This document shows, in pieces, positions 8,207-16,685 of a stretch of 41,315 nt of DNA. The stretch comes from an uncultured Mediterraneibacter sp. (GTDB lineage Bacteria > Bacillota > Clostridia > Lachnospirales > Lachnospiraceae). The stretch covers positions 1 through 41,315 of the forward strand of contig NZ_CALWFZ010000018.1 of the NCBI RefSeq assembly GCF_944377805.1. The letters run 5' to 3'. The first letter of the stretch is position 1. Each line of letters begins with the position of its first letter. The position numbers and the translations under genes are program-made. The notes beneath the pieces were generated by a model. It had not been told where the DNA came from. It searched no databases and saw nothing but the letters and a program-made list of their open reading frames with translations.

Positions 8207-9538
8207 TTATGGCTCCAGTCTGCTCATATCTCTCGGAAACAATGTAGTCTCGCGGACGTTGTCGTCGCCGGTCAGTTTCATGGTCAGACGCTCCAGCCCG
8301 ATTCCCAAGCCCCCGTGAGGCGGCATGCCGTATTTGAATGTGCTAAGATACTGTTCCATACCCTCTTCTGTCATGCCTCGCTGTTCCATCTTGGCAAGCA
8401 GACTCTCATAATCGTGGATACGCTGACCTCCCGTTGTGATCTCCATTCCTCGGAACAGAAGGTCAAAGCTCAGCGTATAGGTCGGATCCTCCGGATCATC
8501 CATCGCGTAGAACGGACGCTTCTTTGACGGATAGTGTGTGACAAACACGAAATCCGCATCCCATTTTTCTTTCGCATATTTACTGATCAGCACTTCCTCT
8601 TCCGGTTCCAGATCATACGGACTTCTGATCTTGCGTCCGTACTCCTCCGATGCAAGTTTCTTGATCTCATCAAAACGCACTGCCGGAATATCTTCCGTTT
8701 TCGGGATTTCAATTCCAAGTATTCTGATCTCATCCGCATACTCTTTCTCAAGAAGCTTCATCGTATACTGGAGATATCCGGTCTCCATCGCCATCACGTC
8801 CTCGAACCCGTCGATATACCCCATCTCAAAGTCAAGGCTCGTATATTCGTTCAGATGGCGCTTTGTATTATGTTTCTCCGCACGGAAGACCGGAGCCGTC
8901 TCAAATACTCTGTCAAACACGCCGACCATCATCTGTTTATAGAACTGTGGACTCTGCTGCAGGATCGCCGGACGATGGAAATAATCCAGACGGAACAGGT
9001 TTGCCCCGCCCTCCGCACTCTTGGCGCCGATCTTCGGCGTGTGTATCTCTGTAAAGCCCTCGCCGTAAAGAAAGTCACGGAATCCTCTCACAAGCCCTTC
9101 CTGGATCCGGAATCTTGCTCTCTCCCTTAAGTTTCTCAGAGAGACCGGACGATAGTTCAGCTTTGCCTCAAGTGATGTATTCAGTTTCCACTTTGCGATC
9201 GGCAGGGGCATCGGCGCTGCCGGTTCACTTAAGATGCGGATGTCTCTCAGACGGATTTCAATACCGTGGGGAGCTTTCTCTGATTCCGCCACAATGCCTG
9301 AGGCTTCTACTGTGGCCGCTTCTTTCAGATCTTTGAGGTCAAAGCCTGCCACACCTTTCTCGTATACACACTGCACAAGGCCGCCGCGTTTCCTGAGGAT
9401 CACAAATGCTACCGTCCCCATATCACGGATCGTGTGTACGGCTCCGTTCACCTTTACCGTCTGTCCTTTCACCTCTTCCTTCAGCAGATCTGCAAGTTCC
9501 AAAGTTTCTGATCTCTTTACTCCTTTTACCAGTTCCAT
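8207..9538 (-). CDS. aspS: Aspartate-tRNA ligase, archaeal type (likely Asp-tRNA(Asp/Asn) forming)
   Basis: 443 residues of the short archaeal-type AspRS without the bacterial insertion domain. An N-terminal OB-fold anticodon domain (VNGAVHTIRDMGTVAFVILRKRGG) covers roughly residues 20-110. The class II core has motif 2 in FRAEKHNTKRHLNEYTSLDFEM and motif 3 in GGLGIGLERLTMKL. Known clostridial relatives of this type are non-discriminating: they put Asp on both tRNA(Asp) and tRNA(Asn), and GatCAB then makes Asn-tRNA. The operon with gatCAB supports that reading. The start is ATG 9538, preceded by GGGGAAAGGAG. An in-frame extension to 9712 runs into the T-box leader and is not real. Confidence 0.93.
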   Translation of the reverse strand: MELVKGVKRSETLELADLLKEEVKGQTVKVNGAVHTIRDMGTVAFVILRKRGGLVQCVYEKGVAGFDLKDLKEAATVEASGIVAESEKAPHGIEIRLRDIRILSEPAAPMPLPIAKWKLNTSLEAKLNYRPVSLRNLRERARFRIQEGLVRGFRDFLYGEGFTEIHTPKIGAKSAEGGANLFRLDYFHRPAILQQSPQFYKQMMVGVFDRVFETAPVFRAEKHNTKRHLNEYTSLDFEMGYIDGFEDVMAMETGYLQYTMKLLEKEYADEIRILGIEIPKTEDIPAVRFDEIKKLASEEYGRKIRSPYDLEPEEEVLISKYAKEKWDADFVFVTHYPSKKRPFYAMDDPEDPTYTLSFDLLFRGMEITTGGQRIHDYESLLAKMEQRGMTEEGMEQYLSTFKYGMPPHGGLGIGLERLTMKLTGDDNVRETTLFPRDMSRLEP

Positions 9539-9626
9539 TTTTCTTTCTCCTTTCCCCTGATATGCCGTGTTTCTTACGGCATCTGGTATACCCTTGTGGT
9601 ATTTCAGATGCTGTATCCCGGAGAAA

Positions 9627-10029
9627 TAAAAAAATCCCGGGATACTTAAGTATCCCGGGACGGAAATTATCAAAATAAAATCCGCGGTACCACCCGCATT
9701 GAACCCATCCACTAAAACTCAGCCTGTACTTCCGATCTAAAGTTCTTGCTCCCTGGACTCGTAAATACCTCGCCAGGTTTCCAAGAACAGCTCCTGCTTA
9801 CTAAGCCCGAAAGAACCTCGCTAAGTAATGAGAGTTCCTCTCTTTGCATGTAACGCATGCCAAACGTACCGCCCTACTTAGGTTCAGACGGTCAGCTCCC
9901 AAGTGTTCCCTTAGTCTCCTCCGCTGTCCGGCGCTCTCAGTCGGTGACGCCTCCTTCCTGTCAGTTTCTGAAGACCAGAGTCTTGTTCATCGCTTTTGCC
10001 GTTTTAACGCTTTAGTTAGTTAAAACTTG
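9627..10029 (-). promoter_or_regulatory. T-box riboswitch leader of aspS-gatCAB
   Basis: The minus strand carries the T-box consensus GGTGGTACCGCGG at 9681-9694. It is followed by a perfect terminator stem, TCCCGGGATAC/GTATCCCGGGA (9635-9660), and a U-run. Upstream lie several hairpins, including GTTCTTG...CAAGAAC (roughly 9726-9787) and the start of stem I (AAGCGATGAACAAGA near 9990). In the known mechanism uncharged tRNA pairs with a specifier codon and the T-box bulge and allows read-through. AAC (Asn) triplets occur in candidate loops of stem I, for example near 9880 and 9905, which fits an Asn specifier. I cannot fix the exact loop without folding. Confidence 0.92.
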
Positions 10030-10035
10030 TTTCCA

Positions 10036-10064
10036 ATATTACCACACCGTTTTTTAAATTGCAA
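10036..10064 (-). promoter_or_regulatory. Promoter of the aspS-gatCAB operon
   Basis: TTGCAA (10059-10064) and TAATAT (10036-10041) on the minus strand are separated by 17 bases, just upstream of the T-box leader. Confidence 0.75.
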
Positions 10065-10084
10065 GGACTTTTTTCTGTAAATTC

Positions 10085-11320
10085 TTATCCTTCGATTGAC
10101 TCCCTCACGGTTTCCAGCGCTCTGTCAAGCTGATTATCCGCCTCAGGATTGCTTTCGTCATACTCATATTCCACTTCCACATCCGGCGTCACTCCGGTAC
10201 CGTTAATGCTTCTTCCGCTTGGAGTGTAATACTCCGCAATCGTCAGCTTCAGACAGGTTCCGTCCCCCAGATCAATAAGCTGCTGCACGACTCCTTTTCC
10301 ATAGGTCGTCACGCCTACGATCGTTCCCACACCATAGTCCTGGACTGCGCCGCTGAATATCTCCGAAGCGCTGGCGCTGTACTGATTGACCAGAACCGAA
10401 AGAGGCTTTGTAAATTCGTGTGTTCCATCGCAGGTGATCTCTTCGGTATTGCCGTTTTTATCTTTGGTGGAGACGATGGTACCTTCGGGAAGCAGCAGTT
10501 TCAACATATCTGTCACTGTCGAAAGGCTTCCTCCCGGATTGTTTCTAAGATCTATGACCAGACCTTCCATCCCCCGGGCCTCCAGATCATCCAGCGCCGT
10601 TTTAAACTGATCGTAAGTCACGCTGTCAAACTCGCTGACCGCAATATATCCGATCTGGTTTTCCCGCATCTCATACTTCACTGTCTGTATTTCTATAATA
10701 TCCCGGGTAGCCGTCACTTCCACTTCTTCGCCGTCTCTGAGCACAACAAGAGATACCTCGGATCCCCGTTCGCCTTTAATCCACGAGACAATATTCTGCA
10801 GATCCTCTCCGTCCACGGAGCGTCCGTCCACTTCTCTTAGTACATCTTCCTCGAGGATTCCCGCCTGGTCAGCCGGAGAATCCTCATACACATTCACAAT
10901 GGTGATTACGCCGCTTTCAGCATTCTGGGACATAGTCGCGCCAATTCCGGAAAATTCACCGCTGGTAGATTCCTGAAGCGCCTTTGTCTCCTCTTCGTCG
11001 TAGTACTCTGTGTACGGATCTCCCAGAGCGCTGGCGTATCCCGCATAGATCCCCTCGATCAGTTCGTCCTTGTCTACCTCTTCCGAATAGAGGTAATAGT
11101 CTTTTATCAGCGCCTCCAGCTGATCAAGTTTATCCCCGACCTCAGCTTCTGATACATTTTCAGAGGTATAATCTCCTCCACTTAAGTTTAATACACGGCT
11201 TACCCCCCATATTCCCGAGAAGAGAAGAGCCGCAGCCAACAGTCCGGTCAGAACTCCAAGACCGAATCGGCTCTTCCCTCCGCTATTTATATTATTTGCA
11301 CTCCCATTTTCAAAATCCAT
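10085..11320 (-). CDS. Membrane-anchored S41 (CtpA-like) serine protease with PDZ domain
   Basis: Carboxy-terminal processing protease, 411 residues. A single hydrophobic segment at about 22-46 (GVLTGLLAAALLFSGIWGV) anchors it with the protease outside. A PDZ domain covers roughly 115-195 (SGEFSGIGATM, VYEDSPADQAGILEEDVLREVDG). The S41 catalytic domain follows, with the nucleophile serine in NQYSASASEIFSGAVQDYG and the general-base lysine in TTYGKGVVQQL. It sits directly downstream of ftsEX, which suggests a role in division or sporulation cell-wall processing. A terminator lies between ftsX and this gene, so it may be partly independently expressed. The substrate is unknown. Confidence 0.92.
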   Translation of the reverse strand: MDFENGSANNINSGGKSRFGLGVLTGLLAAALLFSGIWGVSRVLNLSGGDYTSENVSEAEVGDKLDQLEALIKDYYLYSEEVDKDELIEGIYAGYASALGDPYTEYYDEEETKALQESTSGEFSGIGATMSQNAESGVITIVNVYEDSPADQAGILEEDVLREVDGRSVDGEDLQNIVSWIKGERGSEVSLVVLRDGEEVEVTATRDIIEIQTVKYEMRENQIGYIAVSEFDSVTYDQFKTALDDLEARGMEGLVIDLRNNPGGSLSTVTDMLKLLLPEGTIVSTKDKNGNTEEITCDGTHEFTKPLSVLVNQYSASASEIFSGAVQDYGVGTIVGVTTYGKGVVQQLIDLGDGTCLKLTIAEYYTPSGRSINGTGVTPDVEVEYEYDESNPEADNQLDRALETVRESIEG

Positions 11321-11354
11321 GTTTTCCAGACCTCCGATGATGATTACAAAGAAA

Positions 11355-11386
11355 GGACAAAGCGGAACTCTTTCTCCACTTTGTCC
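11355..11386 (-). terminator. Terminator between ftsX and the S41 protease gene
   Basis: GGACAAAGTGGA pairs with TCCGCTTTGTCC on the minus strand (one mismatched or wobble position) and is followed by TTTCTTTG. It ends the ftsEX transcript or reduces read-through into the protease gene. Confidence 0.75.
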
Positions 11387-11421
11387 TCCCTCGTTCTCTG
11401 TTCGCGTATCCTGCTCTTAGT

Positions 11422-12375
11422 CTACACTTTAAGGTGCTTGCGCACGGTGAAGAAACTTCCCAGGAATCCGATGCCGATACCCATAGCAATGCCAATCGGC
11501 AGAAGTACCTGATATACCGTTCCAACCGGAAGGAAGTCGATAATATTCTGCAGAATACTAAATCTCGTCATAATGTATTCCACTGCTCTGTCATACAGGA
11601 AATACAGAAGTGTCAGCGGTATCGCTGCTCCGAATACACCTATGATCAGACCTTCGATCACAAACGGCGACCGGACTACAAAGTCCTTCGCTCCGATGTA
11701 TTTCATAATCGCAATCTCTTCCTTTCGCACTGTAATACCCATAGTAACAGTATTGCTGATCAGGAAGATAGAAACACCGAACAGTATGATGATGATCGCA
11801 ATTGATACAATAGCCACAAGTGTGTTCACACTTGAAAGCGTATTCGCCACTACGTCTGATTTGTTGACCTCGCGCACTCCGTCAAGACCCTGAGCGAATT
11901 TCACCAGCTCATTCTGTGTTTCCGAAAGGGAACGGCTTCTTGCGATCAGACTCTGATCGCCGTTCTCAACAGTCTCCATATACACTTCATAGTTATCGGA
12001 ACTTGCAAGCGGATTGTCGTCTCTGAAGCCTTCGGCCAATTCCGGATTATCCCCAAAGTACTCTTTCTGGAACTGCTCCCAGGCCTCGTCCGCAGACACA
12101 TATACTACATCCGACACGCCGTGATGTTCTTCTAGCTGACGTCCGATCTCTTCTTTCTGCTCATCTGTCGTATCTTCGTTAAAGAATACCGTGATCGCGA
12201 CGCCCTCCTCCGCCGTCCGTATGATGTACTGAAAGTTTACAAGTATCGAAAAGAATAACCCAAACAGGAAGATACAAGCTGACATCGTCGCAATGGATGC
12301 GAGTGAAAACATCTTGTTCCTCCAGATATTCTTAATACCCTGTTTTCCTACGTATCCAATTGTACTAATTCTCAT
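11422..12375 (-). CDS. ftsX: Cell division protein FtsX
   Basis: Integral membrane partner of FtsE, 317 residues. The cytoplasmic N-terminus leads into a first membrane span at about 23-45. A large extracellular domain (about 50-185) follows, then three spans in the C-terminal half (VAIVSIAIIIILFGVSIFLI; IEGLIIGVFGAAIPLTLLYF; VLLPIGIAMGIGIGFLGSFF). This is the usual FtsX layout. FtsEX passes ATP hydrolysis across the membrane to activate peptidoglycan hydrolases. Its start overlaps the end of ftsE by 11 bases. Confidence 0.96.
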   Translation of the reverse strand: MRISTIGYVGKQGIKNIWRNKMFSLASIATMSACIFLFGLFFSILVNFQYIIRTAEEGVAITVFFNEDTTDEQKEEIGRQLEEHHGVSDVVYVSADEAWEQFQKEYFGDNPELAEGFRDDNPLASSDNYEVYMETVENGDQSLIARSRSLSETQNELVKFAQGLDGVREVNKSDVVANTLSSVNTLVAIVSIAIIIILFGVSIFLISNTVTMGITVRKEEIAIMKYIGAKDFVVRSPFVIEGLIIGVFGAAIPLTLLYFLYDRAVEYIMTRFSILQNIIDFLPVGTVYQVLLPIGIAMGIGIGFLGSFFTVRKHLKV

Positions 12376-13051
12376 CTATATACCCACCTTTTTGTTCATC
12401 ACTGACAATTACGCCCTGTTTCATCGTGATTACACGTTCGTTCATCTCGTTTACGATTTCCTGGTTATGAGTCACGACAAGCACCGTTGTTCCGCGCTCG
12501 TTCGCCTCCTTCAGAATACTCATGATCTCCCAGGAATTCGTTGGATCCAGGTTACCTGTCGGCTCGTCAGCCAGCAATATGGCAGGCTCATTTACAAGTG
12601 CTCTCGCGATAGCCACTCTCTGCTGCTCTCCTCCCGATAACTCGCGGGGGAAAGACTTATACTTCTGAGCAAGACCGACCAGGGAAAGCGCCGCCGGCAC
12701 TTTCTTCTTGATAATCCTTGTCGGAGTCTCTGTCACGCGCAGAGCAAAAGCGATATTTTCATAGATATTTCTGTCTTTCAGAAGTCTGAAATCCTGGAAT
12801 ACTACTCCAAGTCCCCTTCTGTACTTCGCAATATTGCGGTGTCTCATACGGTTCAGATTCTGTCCGTTTACGATAATCGTCCCCTCCGTCGGATTCAGCT
12901 CTTTCATAATCAGTTTAATCAGGGTTGATTTTCCCGATCCGCTGTCGCCGACGATAAAGACGAACTCTCCACGTTCGATCTTAACAGATATTCCATTGAG
13001 GGCGGCATTGCCTTTGGAATATTCTTTCGTCACCTTTCTTAATTCAATCAT
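12365..13051 (-). CDS. ftsE: Cell division ATP-binding protein FtsE
   Basis: ABC-type ATPase of the FtsEX complex, 228 residues. Walker A is GDSGSGKST, the signature motif LSGGEQQR and Walker B ILLADEPTGNLD. The D-loop and H-loop (VVTHNQEIV) are also present. The ATG at 13051 is preceded by TTAGGAGGAAC. Confidence 0.97.
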   Translation of the reverse strand: MIELRKVTKEYSKGNAALNGISVKIERGEFVFIVGDSGSGKSTLIKLIMKELNPTEGTIIVNGQNLNRMRHRNIAKYRRGLGVVFQDFRLLKDRNIYENIAFALRVTETPTRIIKKKVPAALSLVGLAQKYKSFPRELSGGEQQRVAIARALVNEPAILLADEPTGNLDPTNSWEIMSILKEANERGTTVLVVTHNQEIVNEMNERVITMKQGVIVSDEQKGGYIDEN

Positions 13052-13124
13052 ATGTTCCTCCTAATTATTCATACTCCTGCCCGGGCCGATGGAATTCCTC
13101 CGTCATGCAAGTTCGATTTCGGGC

Positions 13125-14216
13125 TCAGTACTCCAGCGACTCCATGTATTTCATATATTTTACGACCATCAGCGCGATCTTGAATGTGATGGCATCCTCA
13201 AACACGCGAAGATCTAGGCCGGTGCTCTTCTGAAGCTTATCCAGCCTGTACACAAGAGTATTTCTGTGAATGTAAAGCTGCCTGGATGTTTCTGATACAT
13301 TAAGACTGTTCTCAAAGAATTTATTAATTGTCGTCAATGTCTCCTCATCAAAATCATCCGGAGATTTCCCCTCGAAAATCTCTTTGATAAACATCTTGCA
13401 CAGAGGAATCGGAAGCTGGTAGATCAGACGCCCGATGCCCAGAGTCGTAAATGCCACAATGTCTTTTTCATCGAAAAAGATCTTGCCTACATCAAGGGCA
13501 AGCTTTGCCTCTTTGTAAGACTTTGAAACCTCCTTGATGTCGCCTACGATTGTGCCGTACGCAATGCGGATACGCTCTTCCTCTCCCTCATTGTGAAGCG
13601 TATCCAGCATCTCCTGCGCCATTTTCTCAAGTTCACGGTTTCCGTCTTTTTCAGCGAGTTCTTTCACTACGATAATATTTTTCTCATCGACAGCTGTGAT
13701 AAAGTCTTTTGACTTGCCTCCGAGAAGGCTTCTCACGTTCTCAAGCGCGGCATTGTCCTTTTCGTGCGATGTCTCAATAATAAAGATAACACGTTTTACT
13801 TCTGTGTCAATATGTAATTTTTTAGCACGATTATAAATATCTACTAAGAGCAGATTGTCCAGAAGAAGATTCTTAATGAAATTGTCTTTGTCAAATCTTT
13901 CTTTGTACGCGACCAGAAGACTCTGTATCTGAAATGCCGCGATCTTGCCGAGCATATACACATCATCGCTGTCGCCGTCAGCCAGCAGCACATACTCCAG
14001 TCTCTGTTCATCAAAAATCTTAAAAAACTGACATCCCTGAATGACCTGGCTGTCAGCGGGAGACTCGACAAAAGACAGAACAGCTTCGCCGCGGTCCTGA
14101 GCATTGTCAAATGTAGCTGCCAGTTCCTTTCCCTCTGTATCCAGTACGCAGAAATCTACCCTCGAGATTCCTTTCAGGCCATCGATCGTATTTTGTAATA
14201 TCTGATTAGAAATCAT
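13125..14216 (-). CDS. PucR/CdaR-type transcriptional regulator
   Basis: 363 residues. The last 60 or so are the C-terminal PucR helix-turn-helix (ENSLNVSETSRQLYIHRNTLVYRLDKLQKSTGLDLR), where LYIHRNTLVYRL is the hallmark. The middle (IRIAYGTIVGDIKEVSKSYKEAKLAL) matches the GGDEF-like linker domain of CdaR-type activators. The N-terminal 140 residues are a probable sensor domain without a clear ligand. The start is 14216, preceded by GGAGGAGTGGAGG. The frame extends upstream to 14282 but has no support there. The family usually senses small metabolites. The neighbours do not reveal which one. Confidence 0.88.
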   Translation of the reverse strand: MISNQILQNTIDGLKGISRVDFCVLDTEGKELAATFDNAQDRGEAVLSFVESPADSQVIQGCQFFKIFDEQRLEYVLLADGDSDDVYMLGKIAAFQIQSLLVAYKERFDKDNFIKNLLLDNLLLVDIYNRAKKLHIDTEVKRVIFIIETSHEKDNAALENVRSLLGGKSKDFITAVDEKNIIVVKELAEKDGNRELEKMAQEMLDTLHNEGEEERIRIAYGTIVGDIKEVSKSYKEAKLALDVGKIFFDEKDIVAFTTLGIGRLIYQLPIPLCKMFIKEIFEGKSPDDFDEETLTTINKFFENSLNVSETSRQLYIHRNTLVYRLDKLQKSTGLDLRVFEDAITFKIALMVVKYMKYMESLEY

Positions 14217-14335
14217 CCTTTTCCTCCACTCCTCCGGATAAGCACATGTACACTTTAGACAAAAATCGAGCGCGCAAAGCACTCTGTTTTCCCATTCATG
14301 TCTTCTATATTAAGTCAAAACAGCAAAAAAAGAAA

Positions 14336-14366
14336 GAGGAAATCCACTTTTTTTATGCATTTCCTC
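14336..14366 (-). terminator. Terminator downstream of the WecG/TagA-family gene
   Basis: GAGGAAAT and ATTTCCTC form an 8-base stem, followed on the minus strand by TTTCTTTTTTT. Confidence 0.75.
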
Positions 14367-14398
14367 AAATATTTTACAAAAAATTCACATTTCATACC

Positions 14399-14427
14399 TA
14401 TACATTCTTCACAAAAACCTGTGTCAA
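14399..14427 (-). promoter_or_regulatory. Candidate promoter upstream of the terminator
   Basis: TTGACA (14422-14427) and TGTATA (14399-14404) on the minus strand are 17 bases apart. The terminator at 14336-14366 lies only about 30 bases past the predicted start point. A transcript toward the PucR-type gene would therefore be attenuated, or yield a very short RNA. Confidence 0.45.
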
Positions 14428-14442
14428 AGCAAATCCGGCTCC

Positions 14443-15117
14443 TCATTTTTCTTTCTGCTGCTTTTCCACCCGACGCTGAAACATCGTCTTTCTGAAAAAA
14501 TGTCTGATCTTATCAAGAGTCTGCCTGTCATCATAGCTTCTCTCCAGCATCGCCCCGCAGCCGAACCAGATTTTGATATTGAGAAGCGTCTTGTTCCGGC
14601 TGATGAACTCTTCCTGATACGGGGATGAGAGCACGGAGATAATACAGTCTGTCTCCGTTCCGTTAATCTCATTGATCACTTCTTCCTCTCGGTTGTGATC
14701 CGGCTCAAGCAGAGCATGACCTGTAATGCGTAGCCCCCGGTTGTATCTCCGGATCGCTCCTTCTGCCCGCTCGATCTGCTCTCCGGTCTCCGCCAGCAGA
14801 TAGACACGTTTCCGGTTCTTCTGAAGGTATTTCAGAAACATCTTCAGAAACACGCGGTTCCCCGTCTCCTTTAGCTTCTGTCTGTCGTGAATCTCTGCCG
14901 CTTCAAGTATCTCTGATTCTCCGGGAAGTAATAACTTGACCTCTTTCGTCCAGTTTTGCCAGTCAGAGTCTTCCTGCCCTTTCATCAGAACATCCATCGA
15001 CATTATTTCTATTGTATCAACTGAGTCGTTCTCCATGAACTGCATCGCGAGAAGCATCGCTTCCTTTGCGCCGAGACAATCCATCCTGATCCCCAGAACT
15101 TCTATTTTCTCTTCCAT
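14443..15117 (-). CDS. WecG/TagA/CpsF-family glycosyltransferase-like protein
   Basis: 224 residues. The middle and C-terminal parts follow the family pattern: RVYLLAETGEQIERAEGAIRRYNRGLRITGH corresponds to the nucleotide-sugar-binding half, and EEEVINEINGTETDCIISVLSSPYQEEFI to the 'G-S-P-x-Q-E' region, followed by a glycine-containing IWFGCGAML. Family members transfer N-acetylmannosamine or related sugars to lipid-linked carriers. The N-terminal motif usually reading 'T-x-N' is IMSMDVL here, so activity on the usual donor is uncertain. It stands alone, between the spore protein gene and the regulator gene, with its own terminator. Confidence 0.65.
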   Translation of the reverse strand: MEEKIEVLGIRMDCLGAKEAMLLAMQFMENDSVDTIEIMSMDVLMKGQEDSDWQNWTKEVKLLLPGESEILEAAEIHDRQKLKETGNRVFLKMFLKYLQKNRKRVYLLAETGEQIERAEGAIRRYNRGLRITGHALLEPDHNREEEVINEINGTETDCIISVLSSPYQEEFISRNKTLLNIKIWFGCGAMLERSYDDRQTLDKIRHFFRKTMFQRRVEKQQKEK

Positions 15118-15192
15118 AACTACACATCACCTATAGTCTTCCCAGTCGTACAATTTTATCAAATCTGGTCTTTTTTGTAAAGTTTTACCAGC

Positions 15193-15408
15193 CTATTTAT
15201 TATTTTTTAATGAATCCCGCGAGCTGTTCTGTCTCTTTTTCTTCGTCACAATTCCGCCGATTCTTCCGGTCTCTTTCGACGTGAGCGACTTCCATCCGTC
15301 GGCAAGTACCCGGTCAAGAAGCCCCAATTCCTCCGCCACTTCATATTTCATCTTTTCCTCCGGCTCCAGATTTGTCAGATCGATTTTCTTCTCTTTTCTC
15401 TTTGACAC
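15193..15408 (-). CDS. Small acid-soluble spore protein, alpha/beta type
   Basis: 71 residues. MKYEVAEELGLLDRVLADGWKSL contains the GPR-protease-like cleavage region (YE-x-A-x-ELG), and LTSKETGRIGGIVTKKKR is the second conserved DNA-binding box of this family. These proteins coat spore DNA in the forespore. Translation probably starts at GTG 15408, preceded by AAGAAGGGG. A sigma-G-like promoter lies upstream. The C-terminal tail (QNSSRDSLKNNK) is longer than usual. Confidence 0.82.
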   Translation of the reverse strand: MSKRKEKKIDLTNLEPEEKMKYEVAEELGLLDRVLADGWKSLTSKETGRIGGIVTKKKRQNSSRDSLKNNK

Positions 15409-15434
15409 GATACCCCTTCTTTCCGTTTTTCAGG

Positions 15435-15464
15435 AGTATTGCCATAAAATACGCACAATATTCA
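15435..15464 (-). promoter_or_regulatory. Sigma-G-like forespore promoter
   Basis: On the minus strand TGAATA (15459-15464) and CAATACT (15435-15441) are 17 bases apart. This approximates the sigma-G/sigma-F consensus (TGHATR, CATNMTA). It lies 27 bases before the GTG of the spore protein gene. Confidence 0.45.
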
Positions 15465-15516
15465 CTGCATGAAAGAAGCAGGATTCCTGATTCTGGCTTA
15501 CCGCCGCCACAAATAA

Positions 15517-15553
15517 AGAGGGTACAGAAGTTAAGTAAACTTCTGTACCCTCT
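15517..15553 (-). terminator. Terminator of the padR-pspC operon
   Basis: A long perfect hairpin with arms AGAGGGTACAGAAGTT and its complement, followed on the minus strand by TTTATTT, lies 20 bases past the pspC stop. Confidence 0.88.
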
Positions 15554-15572
15554 TCACTTCCTGCTCTTAATT

Positions 15573-15761
15573 CTATGCCGGAGCATCCGGTATAATAATG
15601 GCCGCTATGATATATGCCAGTATTCCGCCGCCTGTGCATCCAAACAGCACAAAGGCCAGTCTGATCAGTGTCGGGTCGATATTGAAATATTCTCCGATTC
15701 CTCCGCATACACCGCAGAGCATTTTACTTGTTCTCGAACGATATAATCTCTTATCTGACAT
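15573..15761 (-). CDS. PspC-domain membrane protein
   Basis: 62 residues, essentially one PspC domain: LYRSRTSKMLCGVCGGIGEYFNIDPTLIRLAFVLF followed by a glycine-rich second hydrophobic segment GCTGGGILAYIIAAIIIP. Small PspC proteins sit in the membrane and are linked to phage-shock or envelope-stress responses. It is the last gene of the four-gene operon padR-DUF1700-DUF4097-pspC. Confidence 0.9.
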   Translation of the reverse strand: MSDKRLYRSRTSKMLCGVCGGIGEYFNIDPTLIRLAFVLFGCTGGGILAYIIAAIIIPDAPA

Positions 15762-15779
15762 AATAAACCTCCTCCTTTT

Positions 15780-16682
15780 TTACTCAAACATAATCTTAAT
15801 ACTTCCCATATCACATTCCGCCTTAATCAGGCGGCCGCTTTCATTGTCAATATTCACTTTGTTGGAAAACCCACTGTAAGCTCTCTCTCCCAGCGTGATC
15901 TCCCCCAGCGAACAGGACAGTTCATAATCGTAGTCATCCACTGTGCCCGGCGTTGTGAAGAGCACTTCGCCTACATCACAGTTGATGTCGGCTCCCAGTG
16001 TGATGTCCCCGGAAAATGTAATCTGGCCTGCTCCGCAATCTGCCTCCAGAGACTCTGCCGACACAGATTCGGCAACGATCTGGCCTGCTCCTACTTTTAC
16101 AGACAGTTCATTTACCTCAATGTCTGCCATCTCCAAAAGGCCTGCTTTGACATCCGCGGCAATTGACTCAAACAGAATTCCTCGGGGGACACTGATATAC
16201 GCGATACTACCGCCGTTTGTATTCCACTTTCTGGTCGCCGCCTTCAGCTCAAGCTCTCCGCCATTTTGTTCTATGTTCACATCATTCCTTAAGTCAGCGC
16301 GCAGCCTGGAAATATCCACTATAATCTGGTCGCCGTCATAGGGAATAATACACACGCCCAGACCGCCCAAATCCAGATTCAGCTCACTGATTCCATCATA
16401 GGCCGTGACCAGTTCTCCGTCAGGAGTGTCGGGAACATAACCGTAATCCTTGCTTCCGCCGTCCTCTGACAGTTCCGGCAGATCGTCCGGATCGCTCTGA
16501 TATGTGACAGTCGTCCGGCCGCGTATTCCCAGACTGTCCAGCACAGATTCCACAAACGTCTCATCATTCTCACTGCGAAGCATCGTCAGGCCGCCCAGCG
16601 CCGTACCCGCTGCCGCAAGTATGATCCCCGCCGCGGTCAGGACAGCACACACGATCCAGAATATCTTCCATCTCTTTTTCAT
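15780..16682 (-). CDS. DUF4097 (toastrack-like) envelope protein
   Basis: 300 residues. One membrane segment at about 7-32 (IFWIVCAVLTAAGIILAAAGTAL) anchors a repetitive beta-rich outer domain of the DUF4097 type. Its short strands alternate small hydrophobic and acidic residues (ELSVKVGAGQIVAESVSAESLEADCGAGQITFSGDITLGADINCDVGEVLF), as expected of a one-sided beta-solenoid. In known relatives such domains accompany PspC and PadR-controlled DUF1700 proteins. It follows the DUF1700 gene by 3 bases and precedes pspC by 18, so the products probably act together at the membrane. Confidence 0.85.
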   Translation of the reverse strand: MKKRWKIFWIVCAVLTAAGIILAAAGTALGGLTMLRSENDETFVESVLDSLGIRGRTTVTYQSDPDDLPELSEDGGSKDYGYVPDTPDGELVTAYDGISELNLDLGGLGVCIIPYDGDQIIVDISRLRADLRNDVNIEQNGGELELKAATRKWNTNGGSIAYISVPRGILFESIAADVKAGLLEMADIEVNELSVKVGAGQIVAESVSAESLEADCGAGQITFSGDITLGADINCDVGEVLFTTPGTVDDYDYELSCSLGEITLGERAYSGFSNKVNIDNESGRLIKAECDMGSIKIMFE

Positions 16683-16685
16683 GAT

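Noticed and set aside
9539-9712. N-terminal extension of aspS
   Set aside because: It overlaps the T-box terminator and antiterminator region, and the good ribosome binding site is at the inner ATG.
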